The notes under the pieces were generated by a model that saw nothing but the letters and a program-made list of their open reading frames with translations, had not been told where the DNA came from and searched no databases. A program made the position numbers and the translations under genes. A stretch of 64,000 bases of DNA from Rhodobiaceae bacterium (GTDB taxonomy: Bacteria > Pseudomonadota > Alphaproteobacteria > Rhizobiales > Tepidamorphaceae). The stretch lies in contig JACKJP010000003.1 in NCBI GenBank assembly GCA_020637895.1, positions 248,001-312,000 on the forward strand, given 5' to 3'. Of the stretch, positions 1 to 9,032 are shown in pieces (the stretch's first letter is position 1; the number at the start of each line of letters is the position of its first letter).

Positions 1-216
1 CTGCCGTCGGTCACGAATTTTGTCGCCGTCGATTGCGGCGCGGACCGCGCTTTCGCTGCCGCGGTCGTGCGCGAGCTCGGCGTGCAGGGTGTGTTCGTGC
101 GCATGCCGATTGCGCCGCCGCTCGATCGCTGCATCCGCGTTTCGGTAGGTCTCGACGGCGATCTGGATGCTTTCGCCGAGGCGCTGCCGAAGGCACTCAA
201 GGCAGCTGGCCGCTAG
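1..216 (+). CDS. Aminotransferase class I/II, C-terminal end (HisC-like), partial
   Basis: The frame is open from the window edge to a TAG at 214-216 and gives the last 71 residues of a fold-type I PLP aminotransferase. The segment reads PSVTNF, then a small-domain stretch ending in RCIRVSVG, which matches the conserved C-terminal Arg (IR-x-S/T-x-G) that binds the substrate carboxylate in histidinol-phosphate aminotransferases. HisC or a related aromatic aminotransferase is the most likely identity, but the PLP-lysine domain lies outside the window, so substrate cannot be assigned. Its stop codon overlaps the end of the convergent peptidase gene by 4 bases. Confidence 0.75.
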   Translation: MPSVTNFVAVDCGADRAFAAAVVRELGVQGVFVRMPIAPPLDRCIRVSVGLDGDLDAFAEALPKALKAAGR

Positions 217-1202
217 CCGAACCTCTCCCGCCATGCGGGTTTGACCGACGATCCTTTTCCACCGTCTCCGGCCTCGTAGACGCCGCGCGCGATGGCGCGG
301 GCAAGGCAATGGGCACCGAGCGTGCCAATGGCGAGGATATCCGCGAGGGGATCTGCAAGCTCCTTTTCGCCGGAAGCGATGACGAATACAGTATCGCCGT
401 CGAGCGGGCTGTGGACCGGATGCAGCGCGCGCGCCATGCCGTCCTGCGCCATGATGGCGACACGCATGGCTTCGGCCTTCGTCAGCTTTGCATCGGTTGC
501 GACGACAGCCGGGGTTGTCGATTCCATGGGGCTCATCTTGCTGTAAGGCAAGAGCGCCGTATCGGAGATCTCAGCCGGCATACCAAGGCCGCCATATTCT
601 CCACCGCGCTCGTAGGGGGCAGCCCAGAAATGCGGTCCCTGGCCAATGGTCGCAGACCCAGCCGCATTGACGGCAGCAATGGCGCCGACGGTAAATCCCG
701 ATGTTGTCGTTGCCGAGGCCGAGCCCAGACCACCGCGTAAGGTTGCGGTCGTTGCGCCGTAGCCCGCGCCGATGCTGCCCAGCCGGATTCGCGTTGCGGC
801 AGTCCGCGCAGCCTCGTATCCCATCTCGCGATAGGGCGGGTACCGCTCCCAATCCTTGTTTCCGCCATTGACCAGATCGAACAGGATTACGCCCGGCACG
901 ATCGGAACGGTGACCGGACCGATCTGGAAACCGCGTCCCATCTCGCGCAGCGCCGCCTGTACCCCCGAAGCGGTATCGAGCCCAAAGGCCGAACCGCCCG
1001 AGACTGCGATGGCGTCGATTTCCGAGACGGTGTTCGCGGGCGACAGCAGATCGGTTTCACGTGTGCCGGGTCCGCCGCCGCGAACATCCACGGCAGCAAC
1101 CATTGGCCAGTCACACATGACGACCGTGACCCCCGAGCAGAGGTCGGTGTCGTGGATGTTGCCGACACGGATGCCGGCGATATCGGTGATGTCGTTGTTC
1201 AT
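213..1202 (-). CDS. P1 family peptidase (DmpA/NylC-like, Ntn hydrolase)
   Basis: A 329-residue protein of the DmpA/P1 family, self-processing N-terminal nucleophile aminopeptidases or amidases. Family marks are the N-terminal TDIAGIRVGN, the RGGGPGTRETD segment near residue 41, the AVSGGSAFGLD segment near 66, and the processing site around residues 228-236 (STTPAVVATDA), where the Thr is expected to become the free N-terminal nucleophile after autocleavage. The ATG at 1202 was preferred over an upstream in-frame codon because the homologous start is MNNDITDIAG. The gene lies downstream of livK, separated by a terminator, so it is probably transcribed on its own. Substrate is unknown; D-aminopeptidase or amide-hydrolase activity is typical of the family. 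Confidence 0.88.
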   Translation of the reverse strand: MNNDITDIAGIRVGNIHDTDLCSGVTVVMCDWPMVAAVDVRGGGPGTRETDLLSPANTVSEIDAIAVSGGSAFGLDTASGVQAALREMGRGFQIGPVTVPIVPGVILFDLVNGGNKDWERYPPYREMGYEAARTAATRIRLGSIGAGYGATTATLRGGLGSASATTTSGFTVGAIAAVNAAGSATIGQGPHFWAAPYERGGEYGGLGMPAEISDTALLPYSKMSPMESTTPAVVATDAKLTKAEAMRVAIMAQDGMARALHPVHSPLDGDTVFVIASGEKELADPLADILAIGTLGAHCLARAIARGVYEAGDGGKGSSVKPAWRERFG

Positions 1203-1240
1203 GGCCAGAAGATAGACGCTCGCGGGGCCGGGCGGCAAAG

Positions 1241-1270
1241 GAAAAGCCCCGGCGGAGGCCGCCGGGGCTC
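1241..1270 (-). terminator. Rho-independent terminator of the liv operon
   Basis: Read leftward, an 11-bp GC-rich stem (AGCCCCGGCGG pairing with CCGCCGGGGCT) is followed by TTTTCCTTT. It sits about 26 bases after the livK stop and before the P1 peptidase start, so it should end the liv transcript. Confidence 0.8.
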
Positions 1271-1295
1271 AACAGTCGCCAAGGTGGCGAAAGCC

Positions 1296-2393
1296 TTATT
1301 TCATGTAGTCGTACTTGCCCTTGCTCCACTCGTAGAACACGTAGCCGGGGAGGCTGACGTCGCCCTTGTCGTCGAAGGAGAGCTTGCCGATGACGGTGGA
1401 GAACTCGCCATCATTGAGGGCTTTGACGACCGCGTCATATTCGGTCGACTTGGCAGTCGTGGCAGCCTGCGCCCAGGCCTGCACAGCGGCATAGCTGTAA
1501 AGCACGTAGCCTTCCGGCTCGATGCCCTTGGCGCGGAATTTCTCGACAACCGGAGCGGCGTCGGGATTTTTGCGCGGGTCGGGCGAGAAGGTCATCAGCG
1601 TGCCTTCGCCGGCATCGCCGGTGATCTGCCAGTATTCGTCCGTGACAAGCGCGTCGCCCGACACGAGCACCGTGCTCAGGCCCTGCTCACGCATCTGCCG
1701 CGCCATCAGGCCGGCTTCGGTGTGGTAACCGCCGACATAGAGGACATCGATGCCTTCCGCCTTCAGCTTGGAGACGAGGGCGCTATAGTCCTTTTCGCCA
1801 GCCGTATAGGCTTCGTACATTGCCGGCTTGCCGCCCGCTGCTTCATAGGCAGCCTTGGTCTCGTCGGCCAGGCCCTTGCCGTATGCGGTCTTGTCGTGGA
1901 TGAAGGCGACCTTCTTGCCGGCCATCTTTTCGGCCAGGAACTTGCCTGCAACGGCGCCCTGCTGGTCGTCACGTCCGCATACGCGGTAGACGCCCGGTCC
2001 GGGGCGCTCGTCGGTGAACTTCGGGTTGGTCGAAGCGGGCGAGATCTGGATGATGCCTTCTTCCGCGTAAACCGCCGAAGCAGGGATCGACGAGCCTGAG
2101 CAGAAGTGGCCGGCTACGAAAACGACGCCGTCCTGCACCATTTTCTGGGCGACCGAGACCGCCTGCTTGGGGTCGCAGGCATCGTCGCCGATCGCCAGGA
2201 CGAGCTTTTCGCCATTGACGCCACCGGCAGCATTGATGTCGGCAACGGCCATTTCGGCACCTGCCTTGAGCTGGGCGCCAAACGAGGCGTACTGGCCCGT
2301 CATCGGCCCGGCGGACCCGATCATGATGTCGGCATAGGCGGCGCCCGTCATCATGAGGGAAAGAGCCAGACCGGAAAGGATGGACTTCTTCAT
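1296..2393 (-). CDS. livK: Branched-chain amino acid ABC transporter, periplasmic binding protein
   Basis: A 365-residue type I periplasmic binding protein of the LivJ/LivK family. The start MKKSILSGLALSLMMTGAAYA is a typical Sec signal peptide with cleavage expected after AYA; the mature part starts DIMIGSAGPMTGQ, the usual opening of the ligand-binding lobe. The ATG at 2393 has an AGGGAG ribosome site 7 bases upstream; a longer frame from 2441 adds a Cys-rich stretch and is not believed. It is the last gene of the livHMGF-DUF6867-livK operon and captures leucine/isoleucine/valine or a related amino acid for import. Two small hairpins in front of it may let it be expressed at a different level from the permease genes. 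Confidence 0.93.
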   Translation of the reverse strand: MKKSILSGLALSLMMTGAAYADIMIGSAGPMTGQYASFGAQLKAGAEMAVADINAAGGVNGEKLVLAIGDDACDPKQAVSVAQKMVQDGVVFVAGHFCSGSSIPASAVYAEEGIIQISPASTNPKFTDERPGPGVYRVCGRDDQQGAVAGKFLAEKMAGKKVAFIHDKTAYGKGLADETKAAYEAAGGKPAMYEAYTAGEKDYSALVSKLKAEGIDVLYVGGYHTEAGLMARQMREQGLSTVLVSGDALVTDEYWQITGDAGEGTLMTFSPDPRKNPDAAPVVEKFRAKGIEPEGYVLYSYAAVQAWAQAATTAKSTEYDAVVKALNDGEFSTVIGKLSFDDKGDVSLPGYVFYEWSKGKYDYMK

Positions 2394-2414
2394 GGGTAAC
2401 TCCCTGTAGTTGCA

Positions 2415-2455
2415 CGGGCAAAAAAACGCCCGATCCCACACCGGCTCCGCGCCGG
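2415..2455 (-). promoter_or_regulatory. Two small hairpins in the livK leader
   Basis: The 127-base gap between the DUF6867 gene and livK holds CCGGC-tccgc-GCCGG (2441-2455) and CGGGC around an A/T-rich loop (about 2415-2432). They could slow decay of, or separate, the livK message. This is inference; no clear promoter was recognised in the gap. Confidence 0.3.
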
Positions 2456-2520
2456 CTGATCGCTAGTAATGCATAAAACGGAGCGCCGTGTAAGAACCCG
2501 CGAGAAGGAAATTGCCGTCG

Positions 2521-2886
2521 CTATGTCGGCGTTTTCTCGCCCGTCCGGTCGCGCCAGCCGAATGGGCCGGAGCGGGCGAACAGCCATCCGTACTGGCGTG
2601 CCATCTGGGTTGCACGGACGATACGATATCCGATGCCGGCCAGCACAAGTATGACCAAATAGTCGACAACAAAGTAATGGAAGGAGAGTAGCGTTCCGCC
2701 AAACAGGGCGAAGTGAAAGAAGCGGATCGCAGCCGCCAGTGGCACCAGGTATATTGCCACGACCGGAAACGACCGCCAGCTGCGCGCGATCGCGCGGCCG
2801 GTCAGCATTGCGGCGCCGCCACCCAGAACGACGGTGACCAGCACGAAAATCCAGACTGAATTCTCTTCCCACAAGAGGCCGTTCAT
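2521..2886 (-). CDS. DUF6867 family membrane protein in the liv operon
   Basis: A 121-residue protein with about four hydrophobic segments (IFVLVTVVLGGGAAMLTG, an FPVVAIYLVPLAAAI segment, a segment around YFVVDYLVILVLAGIGY) and a C-terminal cytoplasmic tail with aromatic and charged residues. It matches the small inner-membrane family (DUF6867) that sits between livF and livK in many Alphaproteobacteria. It overlaps livF by 4 bases (ATGA), so it is translated with the transporter. A role as accessory to the LivHM permease is inferred from position only. Confidence 0.8.
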   Translation of the reverse strand: MNGLLWEENSVWIFVLVTVVLGGGAAMLTGRAIARSWRSFPVVAIYLVPLAAAIRFFHFALFGGTLLSFHYFVVDYLVILVLAGIGYRIVRATQMARQYGWLFARSGPFGWRDRTGEKTPT

Positions 2887-3611
2887 TCCTTCCTCCCGCC
2901 TTCCAGATAGGCCGCGCGCACTTCCTCGCGCGCCAGGAGTTCCTTACCCGTTCCGGTCATCGTCACCGCGCCATTGACGAGAACATAGCCGCGATGGGCG
3001 AGCCGCAATGCATGAAACGCGTTCTGTTCGACCAGGAAGACCGTCAGGCCTTCCTCGCGGTTGAGCCGGCCGATGGCATCGAAGATCTGTTTGACGATCA
3101 GCGGGGCGAGACCGAGCGAAGGTTCGTCCAGAAGCAGCAGCCGCGGACGGCTCATCAATGCCCGCGCGATCGCCAGCATCTGCTGTTCGCCGCCCGACAG
3201 TGTGCCGCCGCGCTGTTCGCGCCGGTTCTTCAGCACCGGAAACAGGGCAAACACCTTTTCCAGATCGTCGCGGAACTGCAGGGGATCGGCGTCATATCCA
3301 CCCATCTGGAGATTTTCCATCACCGTCATGCGCGGGAAAATGCGTCTGCCTTCAGGCGACTGGGCAATCGACATGCGCATGATCTGATGGGTCGGCATCC
3401 GCGTGATGTCGGTGCCGGCATAGACAATCGACCCGTCGCGCGCCTGCGGCTCTCCGCAGATCGTCATCATCAGGGTCGACTTGCCGGCGCCATTCGCGCC
3501 GATCAGCGTCACGATCTCGCCTTCGGCCACATCGATATCGACGCCGCGCAGGGCAATGATCTTGCCGTAATAGGCGGTGACCCCCCGGATGGTCAGGAGC
3601 GGTGTGCTCAT
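2883..3611 (-). CDS. livF: Branched-chain amino acid ABC transporter ATPase LivF
   Basis: A 242-residue ABC ATPase. Walker A is GANGAGKST near residue 37, the signature is LSGGEQQML near 138, Walker B is LLLLDEPSLGLAP near 158 and the H-loop region is FLVEQN near 195. Length and the SGGEQQML signature are typical of LivF rather than LivG. It overlaps both neighbours by 4 bases, showing tight translational coupling, and should form the cytoplasmic LivF-LivG heterodimer that drives LivHM. Confidence 0.94.
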   Translation of the reverse strand: MSTPLLTIRGVTAYYGKIIALRGVDIDVAEGEIVTLIGANGAGKSTLMMTICGEPQARDGSIVYAGTDITRMPTHQIMRMSIAQSPEGRRIFPRMTVMENLQMGGYDADPLQFRDDLEKVFALFPVLKNRREQRGGTLSGGEQQMLAIARALMSRPRLLLLDEPSLGLAPLIVKQIFDAIGRLNREEGLTVFLVEQNAFHALRLAHRGYVLVNGAVTMTGTGKELLAREEVRAAYLEGGRKE

Positions 3612-4576
3612 GCGCCGCCTCCATCCCTCTTGCCTTCCGCCCTGGTTGCAACTTCGGGCATGTCGGCGGCGATCACGTCGATGTCGTCGACTTCCTCGTC
3701 CTCAACGCCCAGATAGGCGGCAATCACGGCCGGGTCGGTGCGGACTTCTTCCGGTGTGCCGTCGGCGATCTTTCGGCCGTAGTCCAGGACGACGATGTGG
3801 TCGGAAATCTCCATGACGACGCCCATATCGTGTTCGATCAGCAGGATCGACGTCTTGTGGTCCTGGCGGATCTGGCGGAGCAGGTCATTGAGTTCACCCG
3901 ATTCCCGCGGGTTGAGGCCCGCGGCCGGCTCGTCGAGACACAGAAGCTGCGGACCGGTGCACATGGCCCTGGCGATTTCCAGGCGGCGCTGGTCTCCATA
4001 GGGGAGGTCACCGGCCGGGTCGTCGGCGCGATCGATGAGACCGACCGTCTCGAGCCAGTATTTCGCGAGCTCCATCGCCTGACGGTTCGCGCGGCGGTAT
4101 CCCGGCAAGCCGAAAAGCCCGGCAAACGTATAGCCCGATGCGACCATCAGATTCTTGTGCTGCGCCACCATCAGGTTTTCCAGAAGGGTCATGCCGCCGA
4201 ACAGCCGTATATTCTGGAATGTACGTGCAACCCGCGCCCTGGCCGAAATCTGGAAGTCCGGCATGCGCTCCAGCAGATGAACCGACGCCGGACCGCTTGA
4301 CGCAAACCGCAGTCCCTTTCCAGTGGCTTCGGTCAGCGCGCCGCCGTGATCGCCTTCGCCGTGACGCATGGTGATCCGGCCTTCGGTGGGCTTGTAAAAG
4401 CCGGTGATGCAGTTGAAGACGGTCGTCTTGCCGGCGCCATTGGGTCCAATCAGCGCGGTGATATCTCCCTTGCCGACATCGAAGCCGAGGTCGTCGACGG
4501 CGACGAGGCCGCCGAAGCGCATCGTCAGATGCTCGACCGTGAGGATCGGATTGTCCTGCCAGCCCGCCGTCGCCAT
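3608..4576 (-). CDS. livG: Branched-chain amino acid ABC transporter ATPase LivG
   Basis: A 322-residue ABC ATPase with Walker A GPNGAGKTT, the LivG-type signature PYGDQRRLEIARAM, Walker B LLCLDEPAAGLNP and H-loop LIEHD. It is longer than the usual 250-260 residues: there is an insertion after the first strands (about residues 70-105, with GEGDHGGAL) and an acidic C-terminal extension containing VEDEEVDDIDV. Both occur in relatives from this bacterial group as far as I recognise them. It overlaps livM and livF by 1-4 bases. Confidence 0.93.
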   Translation of the reverse strand: MATAGWQDNPILTVEHLTMRFGGLVAVDDLGFDVGKGDITALIGPNGAGKTTVFNCITGFYKPTEGRITMRHGEGDHGGALTEATGKGLRFASSGPASVHLLERMPDFQISARARVARTFQNIRLFGGMTLLENLMVAQHKNLMVASGYTFAGLFGLPGYRRANRQAMELAKYWLETVGLIDRADDPAGDLPYGDQRRLEIARAMCTGPQLLCLDEPAAGLNPRESGELNDLLRQIRQDHKTSILLIEHDMGVVMEISDHIVVLDYGRKIADGTPEEVRTDPAVIAAYLGVEDEEVDDIDVIAADMPEVATRAEGKRDGGGA

Positions 4577-5925
4577 CAGTGGCCTTCTCCCTGCGCGACC
4601 ATGTCGGCGCCGATGCGCTTTCGCTTCTTGAGGGCGATCGATGGCGTTCTACTGGAGATAAGGCCGCGCGGACGCCAGACCATGATGACAACCATGGCGA
4701 GGCCGAAGATCAGCATCCGGTACTGGTTGGGATCGAAATTGTCGCCCAACACCGACTTCAGCAGATCGAGGTTCCGCAGCATCTCGATGCCGCCGATCAT
4801 GACGACCGAAGCGATGACGACGCCGATCTGCGACCCCATTCCGCCGAGCACGACGATGGCGAGGATGATGGCGCTTTCGATGAAGGTGAAGCTCTCCGGC
4901 GAGATGAAGCCCTGGCGGGTGGCAAAGAACGATCCGGCAAAACCGCCGAACATGGCGCCCGTGGCAAACGCGGTCAGCTTCGTGTTGGTCGTGTTGATGC
5001 CAAGAGAACGGCACGCAATCTCATCTTCACGCAAGGCTTCCCATGCCCGACCGACGGGCAGGCGGCGCAGCCGCATCGTCACCCAGTTGGTGACGAGGGC
5101 CAGAATGAAGATGATGTAGTAGAGGAAGATCAGGCGGTGGGATGACGAATAGTCCAGTCCGAACACGTCCGCGAAATTTCCCTCGCCGCGACCGAAATCG
5201 ATACCGAACAGTGTCGGCTTGGGAATATTGGAAATGCCGTTTGGCCCGTTGGTGAAGGAATACCAGTTGAGCAGAACCACGCGGATGATTTCGCCGAAGG
5301 CGAGCGTGACGATCGCGAGGTAGTCGCCCCTGAGGCGGAGTACCGGAAATCCGAGGATCATGCCCCAGAACCCAGCCAGAATGCCCGCGACCGGCAGACA
5401 GGCCCAGAAGCCAAGACCGGTATACTGGGCAAGCAACGCGAAGGAATAGGCGCCGACTGCATAGAAGGCGACATAGCCAAGGTCGAGCAGGCCCGCGAGG
5501 CCGACGACGATGTTGAGGCCCCAGCCAAGCATGACATAGGTCATGATGAGGATCGAAAGATCCAGATAGAGACGCTGGCCGCGACCCGCCGTGGCGGTGA
5601 TGATGAAGGGCAGGGCGATACCGAGCAGCAGCAGCGCGATTCCGGCATAGCGCATGACATCGCCGCGCGGTGTGATCGTGACCTTCGACTTGGGGGCCCT
5701 GACCCGGCCGCCGGTTAGCATGAGCCATGAGAAACGCAGGACGAACACGGCAACAAGCAGCCACAGATACCGGTCCCAGCGCTGTTCCAGAACGAGGCCG
5801 ATGCCCGTGACGAGCGTCGTCTTGTAGGCAACGAGGAAGAAGAACAGCGCAGCGGCGATGACGGTAGTAATTACCGCGTCCTTCATTGCTGAAGCGAAGC
5901 GGCCGGGGGATACGTCGCCTGCCAT
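4576..5925 (-). CDS. livM: Branched-chain amino acid ABC transporter permease LivM
   Basis: A 449-residue inner-membrane permease. The core shows the LivM motifs GLNIVVGLAGLLDLGYVAFYAVGAY and LRLRGDYLAIVTLAFGEIIR, with about ten hydrophobic segments. An N-terminal extension of roughly 100 residues adds two or three membrane segments (for example AALFFFLVAYKT). The C-terminus is basic (LKKRKRIG). It lies between livH (1-base gap) and livG (1-base overlap). Confidence 0.92.
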   Translation of the reverse strand: MAGDVSPGRFASAMKDAVITTVIAAALFFFLVAYKTTLVTGIGLVLEQRWDRYLWLLVAVFVLRFSWLMLTGGRVRAPKSKVTITPRGDVMRYAGIALLLLGIALPFIITATAGRGQRLYLDLSILIMTYVMLGWGLNIVVGLAGLLDLGYVAFYAVGAYSFALLAQYTGLGFWACLPVAGILAGFWGMILGFPVLRLRGDYLAIVTLAFGEIIRVVLLNWYSFTNGPNGISNIPKPTLFGIDFGRGEGNFADVFGLDYSSSHRLIFLYYIIFILALVTNWVTMRLRRLPVGRAWEALREDEIACRSLGINTTNTKLTAFATGAMFGGFAGSFFATRQGFISPESFTFIESAIILAIVVLGGMGSQIGVVIASVVMIGGIEMLRNLDLLKSVLGDNFDPNQYRMLIFGLAMVVIMVWRPRGLISSRTPSIALKKRKRIGADMVAQGEGH

Positions 5926-5926
5926 T

Positions 5927-6853
<927 letters not shown>

Positions 6854-6859
6854 GCGCAA

Positions 6860-7073
6860 CTTACCCCCAACTTCTGAACCCGGCGACCGACAGCGCCATA
6901 CTGGCGCGTATCCCGCATATGTAAATTGTTAACAGCGCCAGCGGGCGGGGACAATGTCCGCGTGCCCTCCTTTTTGTGGAGGGCTTGCGCGCGAAAGAAA
7001 TTGCAAGATCGCCCTTGAGGCCGGCTTGCGCCCGCCATATCAATGGGCCGGCAAAATCGGGAGATGCACCGCC
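6860..7073. promoter_or_regulatory. Divergent promoter region, liv operon / cox-type cluster
   Basis: This 214-base AT-richer gap must hold the leftward liv promoter. A candidate read leftward is TTTACA, 17 bases, AGTATG. A palindrome GCGCCA-tac-TGGCGC lies at 6893-6907 and the octamer CAGCGCCA recurs near 6933, so a regulator may bind here. A GGGAGA ribosome site at about 7059 precedes the rightward ATG at 7074. Promoter elements are read by eye only. Confidence 0.4.
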
Positions 7074-7535
7074 ATGGCCATGACGATGACCGACAGCTAC
7101 GACCTGCCTGCCTCGCGTGAGGTTGTGTGGGAGGCGTTGAATGACCCTGAGGTCCTGAAGGGCTGCATACCGGGTTGCGAAAGCTTTGAGCGCACCGAGG
7201 AGGGTGGGTTTGCCGCCGTCGCCACCGTGAAAGTCGGCCCGGTCAAGGCCAAGTTCAAAGGCGATGTGACGCTCTCGGAGATCGATCCGCCCAACGGCTA
7301 TCGAATCTCCGGGCAGGGGAGCGGCGGTGTCGCCGGGTTCGCCAAAGGCGGTGCTGTGGTCAAACTCACCGACGCGGAAGGCGGCGGTACGACGCTGACA
7401 TATGACGTGGAAGCCAATATCGGCGGCAAGCTGGCCCAGCTCGGCCAGCGACTGATCAACGGCAGCGCCAAGAAGCTGGCCGACGAATTCTTCGACAATT
7501 TCCGCAAGGCGGTGGAGGAAAAGAGCGCGGCCTAG
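7074..7535 (+). CDS. coxG: CoxG-like SRPBCC domain protein
   Basis: A 153-residue SRPBCC (START-like) protein of the carbon monoxide dehydrogenase subunit G family. Family marks are SREVVWEALNDPEVLKGCIPGCES near the N-terminus, KVGPVKAKFKGDV, and the C-terminal ADEFFDNFRKAV. It lacks the long C-terminal membrane extension that anchors CODH in Oligotropha, so it is the short form. Start at 7074 is supported by GGGAGA 9 bases upstream; a longer frame from 6954 has no family similarity. It leads the cluster, 201 bases before coxS. No clear promoter was recognised in that 201-base gap. Confidence 0.85.
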   Translation: MAMTMTDSYDLPASREVVWEALNDPEVLKGCIPGCESFERTEEGGFAAVATVKVGPVKAKFKGDVTLSEIDPPNGYRISGQGSGGVAGFAKGGAVVKLTDAEGGGTTLTYDVEANIGGKLAQLGQRLINGSAKKLADEFFDNFRKAVEEKSAA

Positions 7536-7736
7536 ACGCGGGGCATGCGTCAGGTCGCTTGACCCGACAACCGGTTTGCGGCCAATCTTTGAATTCCGCT
7601 ACATCTTCACCCGCGCGCTTCGGACGGGCCGCTTCCAGAACGCATCTGCCGGGATCATCGCAAGATCGGATAATTGCATAACACTACGCGCCGTATGCCC
7701 TGACGGGCTGCAGGCGCATCAGGGAGAGACAACGGA

Positions 7737-8213
7737 ATGCCCAAAGTATCGATGACGGTGAACGGGGAACTGGTCTCCAAAATGGTGGAGGGGCGAACCC
7801 TTCTGGTCGATTTCCTGCGCGATACGCTGAAGCTCACAGGTACGCATATCGGCTGTGACACCAGCCAGTGCGGCGCGTGCGTGGTGCATATGGACGGCTC
7901 GGCCGTGAAATCCTGCACAACACTGGCGCTCGCCTGCCAGGGCGCCGAGATCATGACGATTGAAGGCCTGGCGGATGGCGAAACGCTGCATCCCATGCAA
8001 ACCGCGTTCAACGATCACCACGGGCTTCAGTGCGGATATTGTACGCCGGGGATGATCATGACGGCGGTGGATATGGTCAAGCGCCTCGGCGTTCCGGACG
8101 AAGAGACCATCCGCGCCGAGCTTGAAGGCAATATTTGCCGTTGCACCGGCTACCACAATATCGTCAAGGCCATCGCTGCGGGCGCCGAGGCCATGAACAA
8201 GTCGAACGGGTGA
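7737..8213 (+). CDS. coxS: Molybdenum hydroxylase small subunit, two [2Fe-2S] clusters (CoxS-like)
   Basis: A 158-residue iron-sulfur subunit of the xanthine oxidase/CODH family. The N-terminal ferredoxin-type cluster is held by GCDTSQCGAC with a downstream Cys (SCTTLA); the C-terminal helical domain has CGYCTPGM and CRCTGY for the second cluster. It passes electrons from the Mo site to the FAD subunit. The start follows GGGAGAG. The next gene starts only 10 bases after the stop; the large catalytic subunit that normally follows coxS in form II order is missing. Confidence 0.93.
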   Translation: MPKVSMTVNGELVSKMVEGRTLLVDFLRDTLKLTGTHIGCDTSQCGACVVHMDGSAVKSCTTLALACQGAEIMTIEGLADGETLHPMQTAFNDHHGLQCGYCTPGMIMTAVDMVKRLGVPDEETIRAELEGNICRCTGYHNIVKAIAAGAEAMNKSNG

Positions 8214-8223
8214 GGGCGGAGCG

Positions 8224-9018
8224 ATGTACGATTTCAACTTTCACCGGCCGAAGTCGCTGCGCAAAGCCGCTGCCATCCTGGCTGAAAACGAAGAGGCAAA
8301 GCTGATCGCCGGCGGACAGACGCTCCTGCCGACGATGAAACAGCGACTGGCGGCGCCCTCCGATGTCGTCGACCTTTCCGCCATCAGCGGTCTGTCCGGT
8401 ATCGAGCTGAAGGGGCGCAAGCTTCAGATCGGCGCAATGACGAAGCATTACGACGTCGCGACCTCACAGGTCGTACGCGAGGCTTTGCCGGCGCTCGCGG
8501 ATCTTGCCGGCATGATTGGCGATCCGGCCGTGCGCAATCGCGGCACCATCGGCGGCTCTGTGGCGAACAACGATCCGGCCGCCGACTATCCGGCAGCATG
8601 CCTTGCGCTCAACGCGACGATCGTGACCAACAAGCGCCGGATGACGGCCGATGAATTCTTCACCGGGCTTTTCGATACCGCGCTGGAAGAAGGCGAGATC
8701 ATCACCAAGGTGATATTCCCGCTGCCCAAGCGGGCGGCTTATGCCAAGTTCCGCAATCCGGCCTCGCGCTATGCGATGGCCGGCGTTTTCGTCTCCAAGC
8801 GCGGACGTGAGGTGCGCGTGGCGGTGACCGGCGCCGGGAGCGACGGCGTGTTCCGGCTGACGCAGGCGGAAGAAATGCTTTCCAAGCGTTTCTCCGAGAA
8901 GGCGCTGAAGGATCTGACAGTTGATCCCGACGGGCTGGTCGGGGATATTCACGGCAGCGCCGAATACCGGGCAAATCTTGTCGCAGTGATGACACGCCGG
9001 GCGGTAGCGGCCGCCTGA
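8224..9018 (+). CDS. coxM: Molybdenum hydroxylase FAD subunit (CoxM-like)
   Basis: A 264-residue FAD-binding subunit. FAD-binding motifs are AGGQTLLP near residue 34 and GTIGGSVANNDPAADYP near 102; the C-terminal CO_deh_flav_C domain covers about residues 165-264. Start MYDFNFHRPKS is typical of the family. It completes the S and M pair, but no molybdopterin (L) subunit is encoded next to it. AAA, VWA and XdhC maturation genes follow. Confidence 0.92.
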   Translation: MYDFNFHRPKSLRKAAAILAENEEAKLIAGGQTLLPTMKQRLAAPSDVVDLSAISGLSGIELKGRKLQIGAMTKHYDVATSQVVREALPALADLAGMIGDPAVRNRGTIGGSVANNDPAADYPAACLALNATIVTNKRRMTADEFFTGLFDTALEEGEIITKVIFPLPKRAAYAKFRNPASRYAMAGVFVSKRGREVRVAVTGAGSDGVFRLTQAEEMLSKRFSEKALKDLTVDPDGLVGDIHGSAEYRANLVAVMTRRAVAAA

Positions 9019-9032
9019 GGAGATTTCGCGGA

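Noticed and set aside
1152..2099. 315-codon plus-strand frame
   Set aside because: Antisense of the livK binding protein; His/Asp/Gly-rich shadow translation.
7737..9018. Assignment of the cox-type genes to a specific substrate such as CO
   Set aside because: The large subunit that carries the substrate-defining active-site motif is absent, so the S and M subunits alone cannot tell CO dehydrogenase from other hydroxylases.
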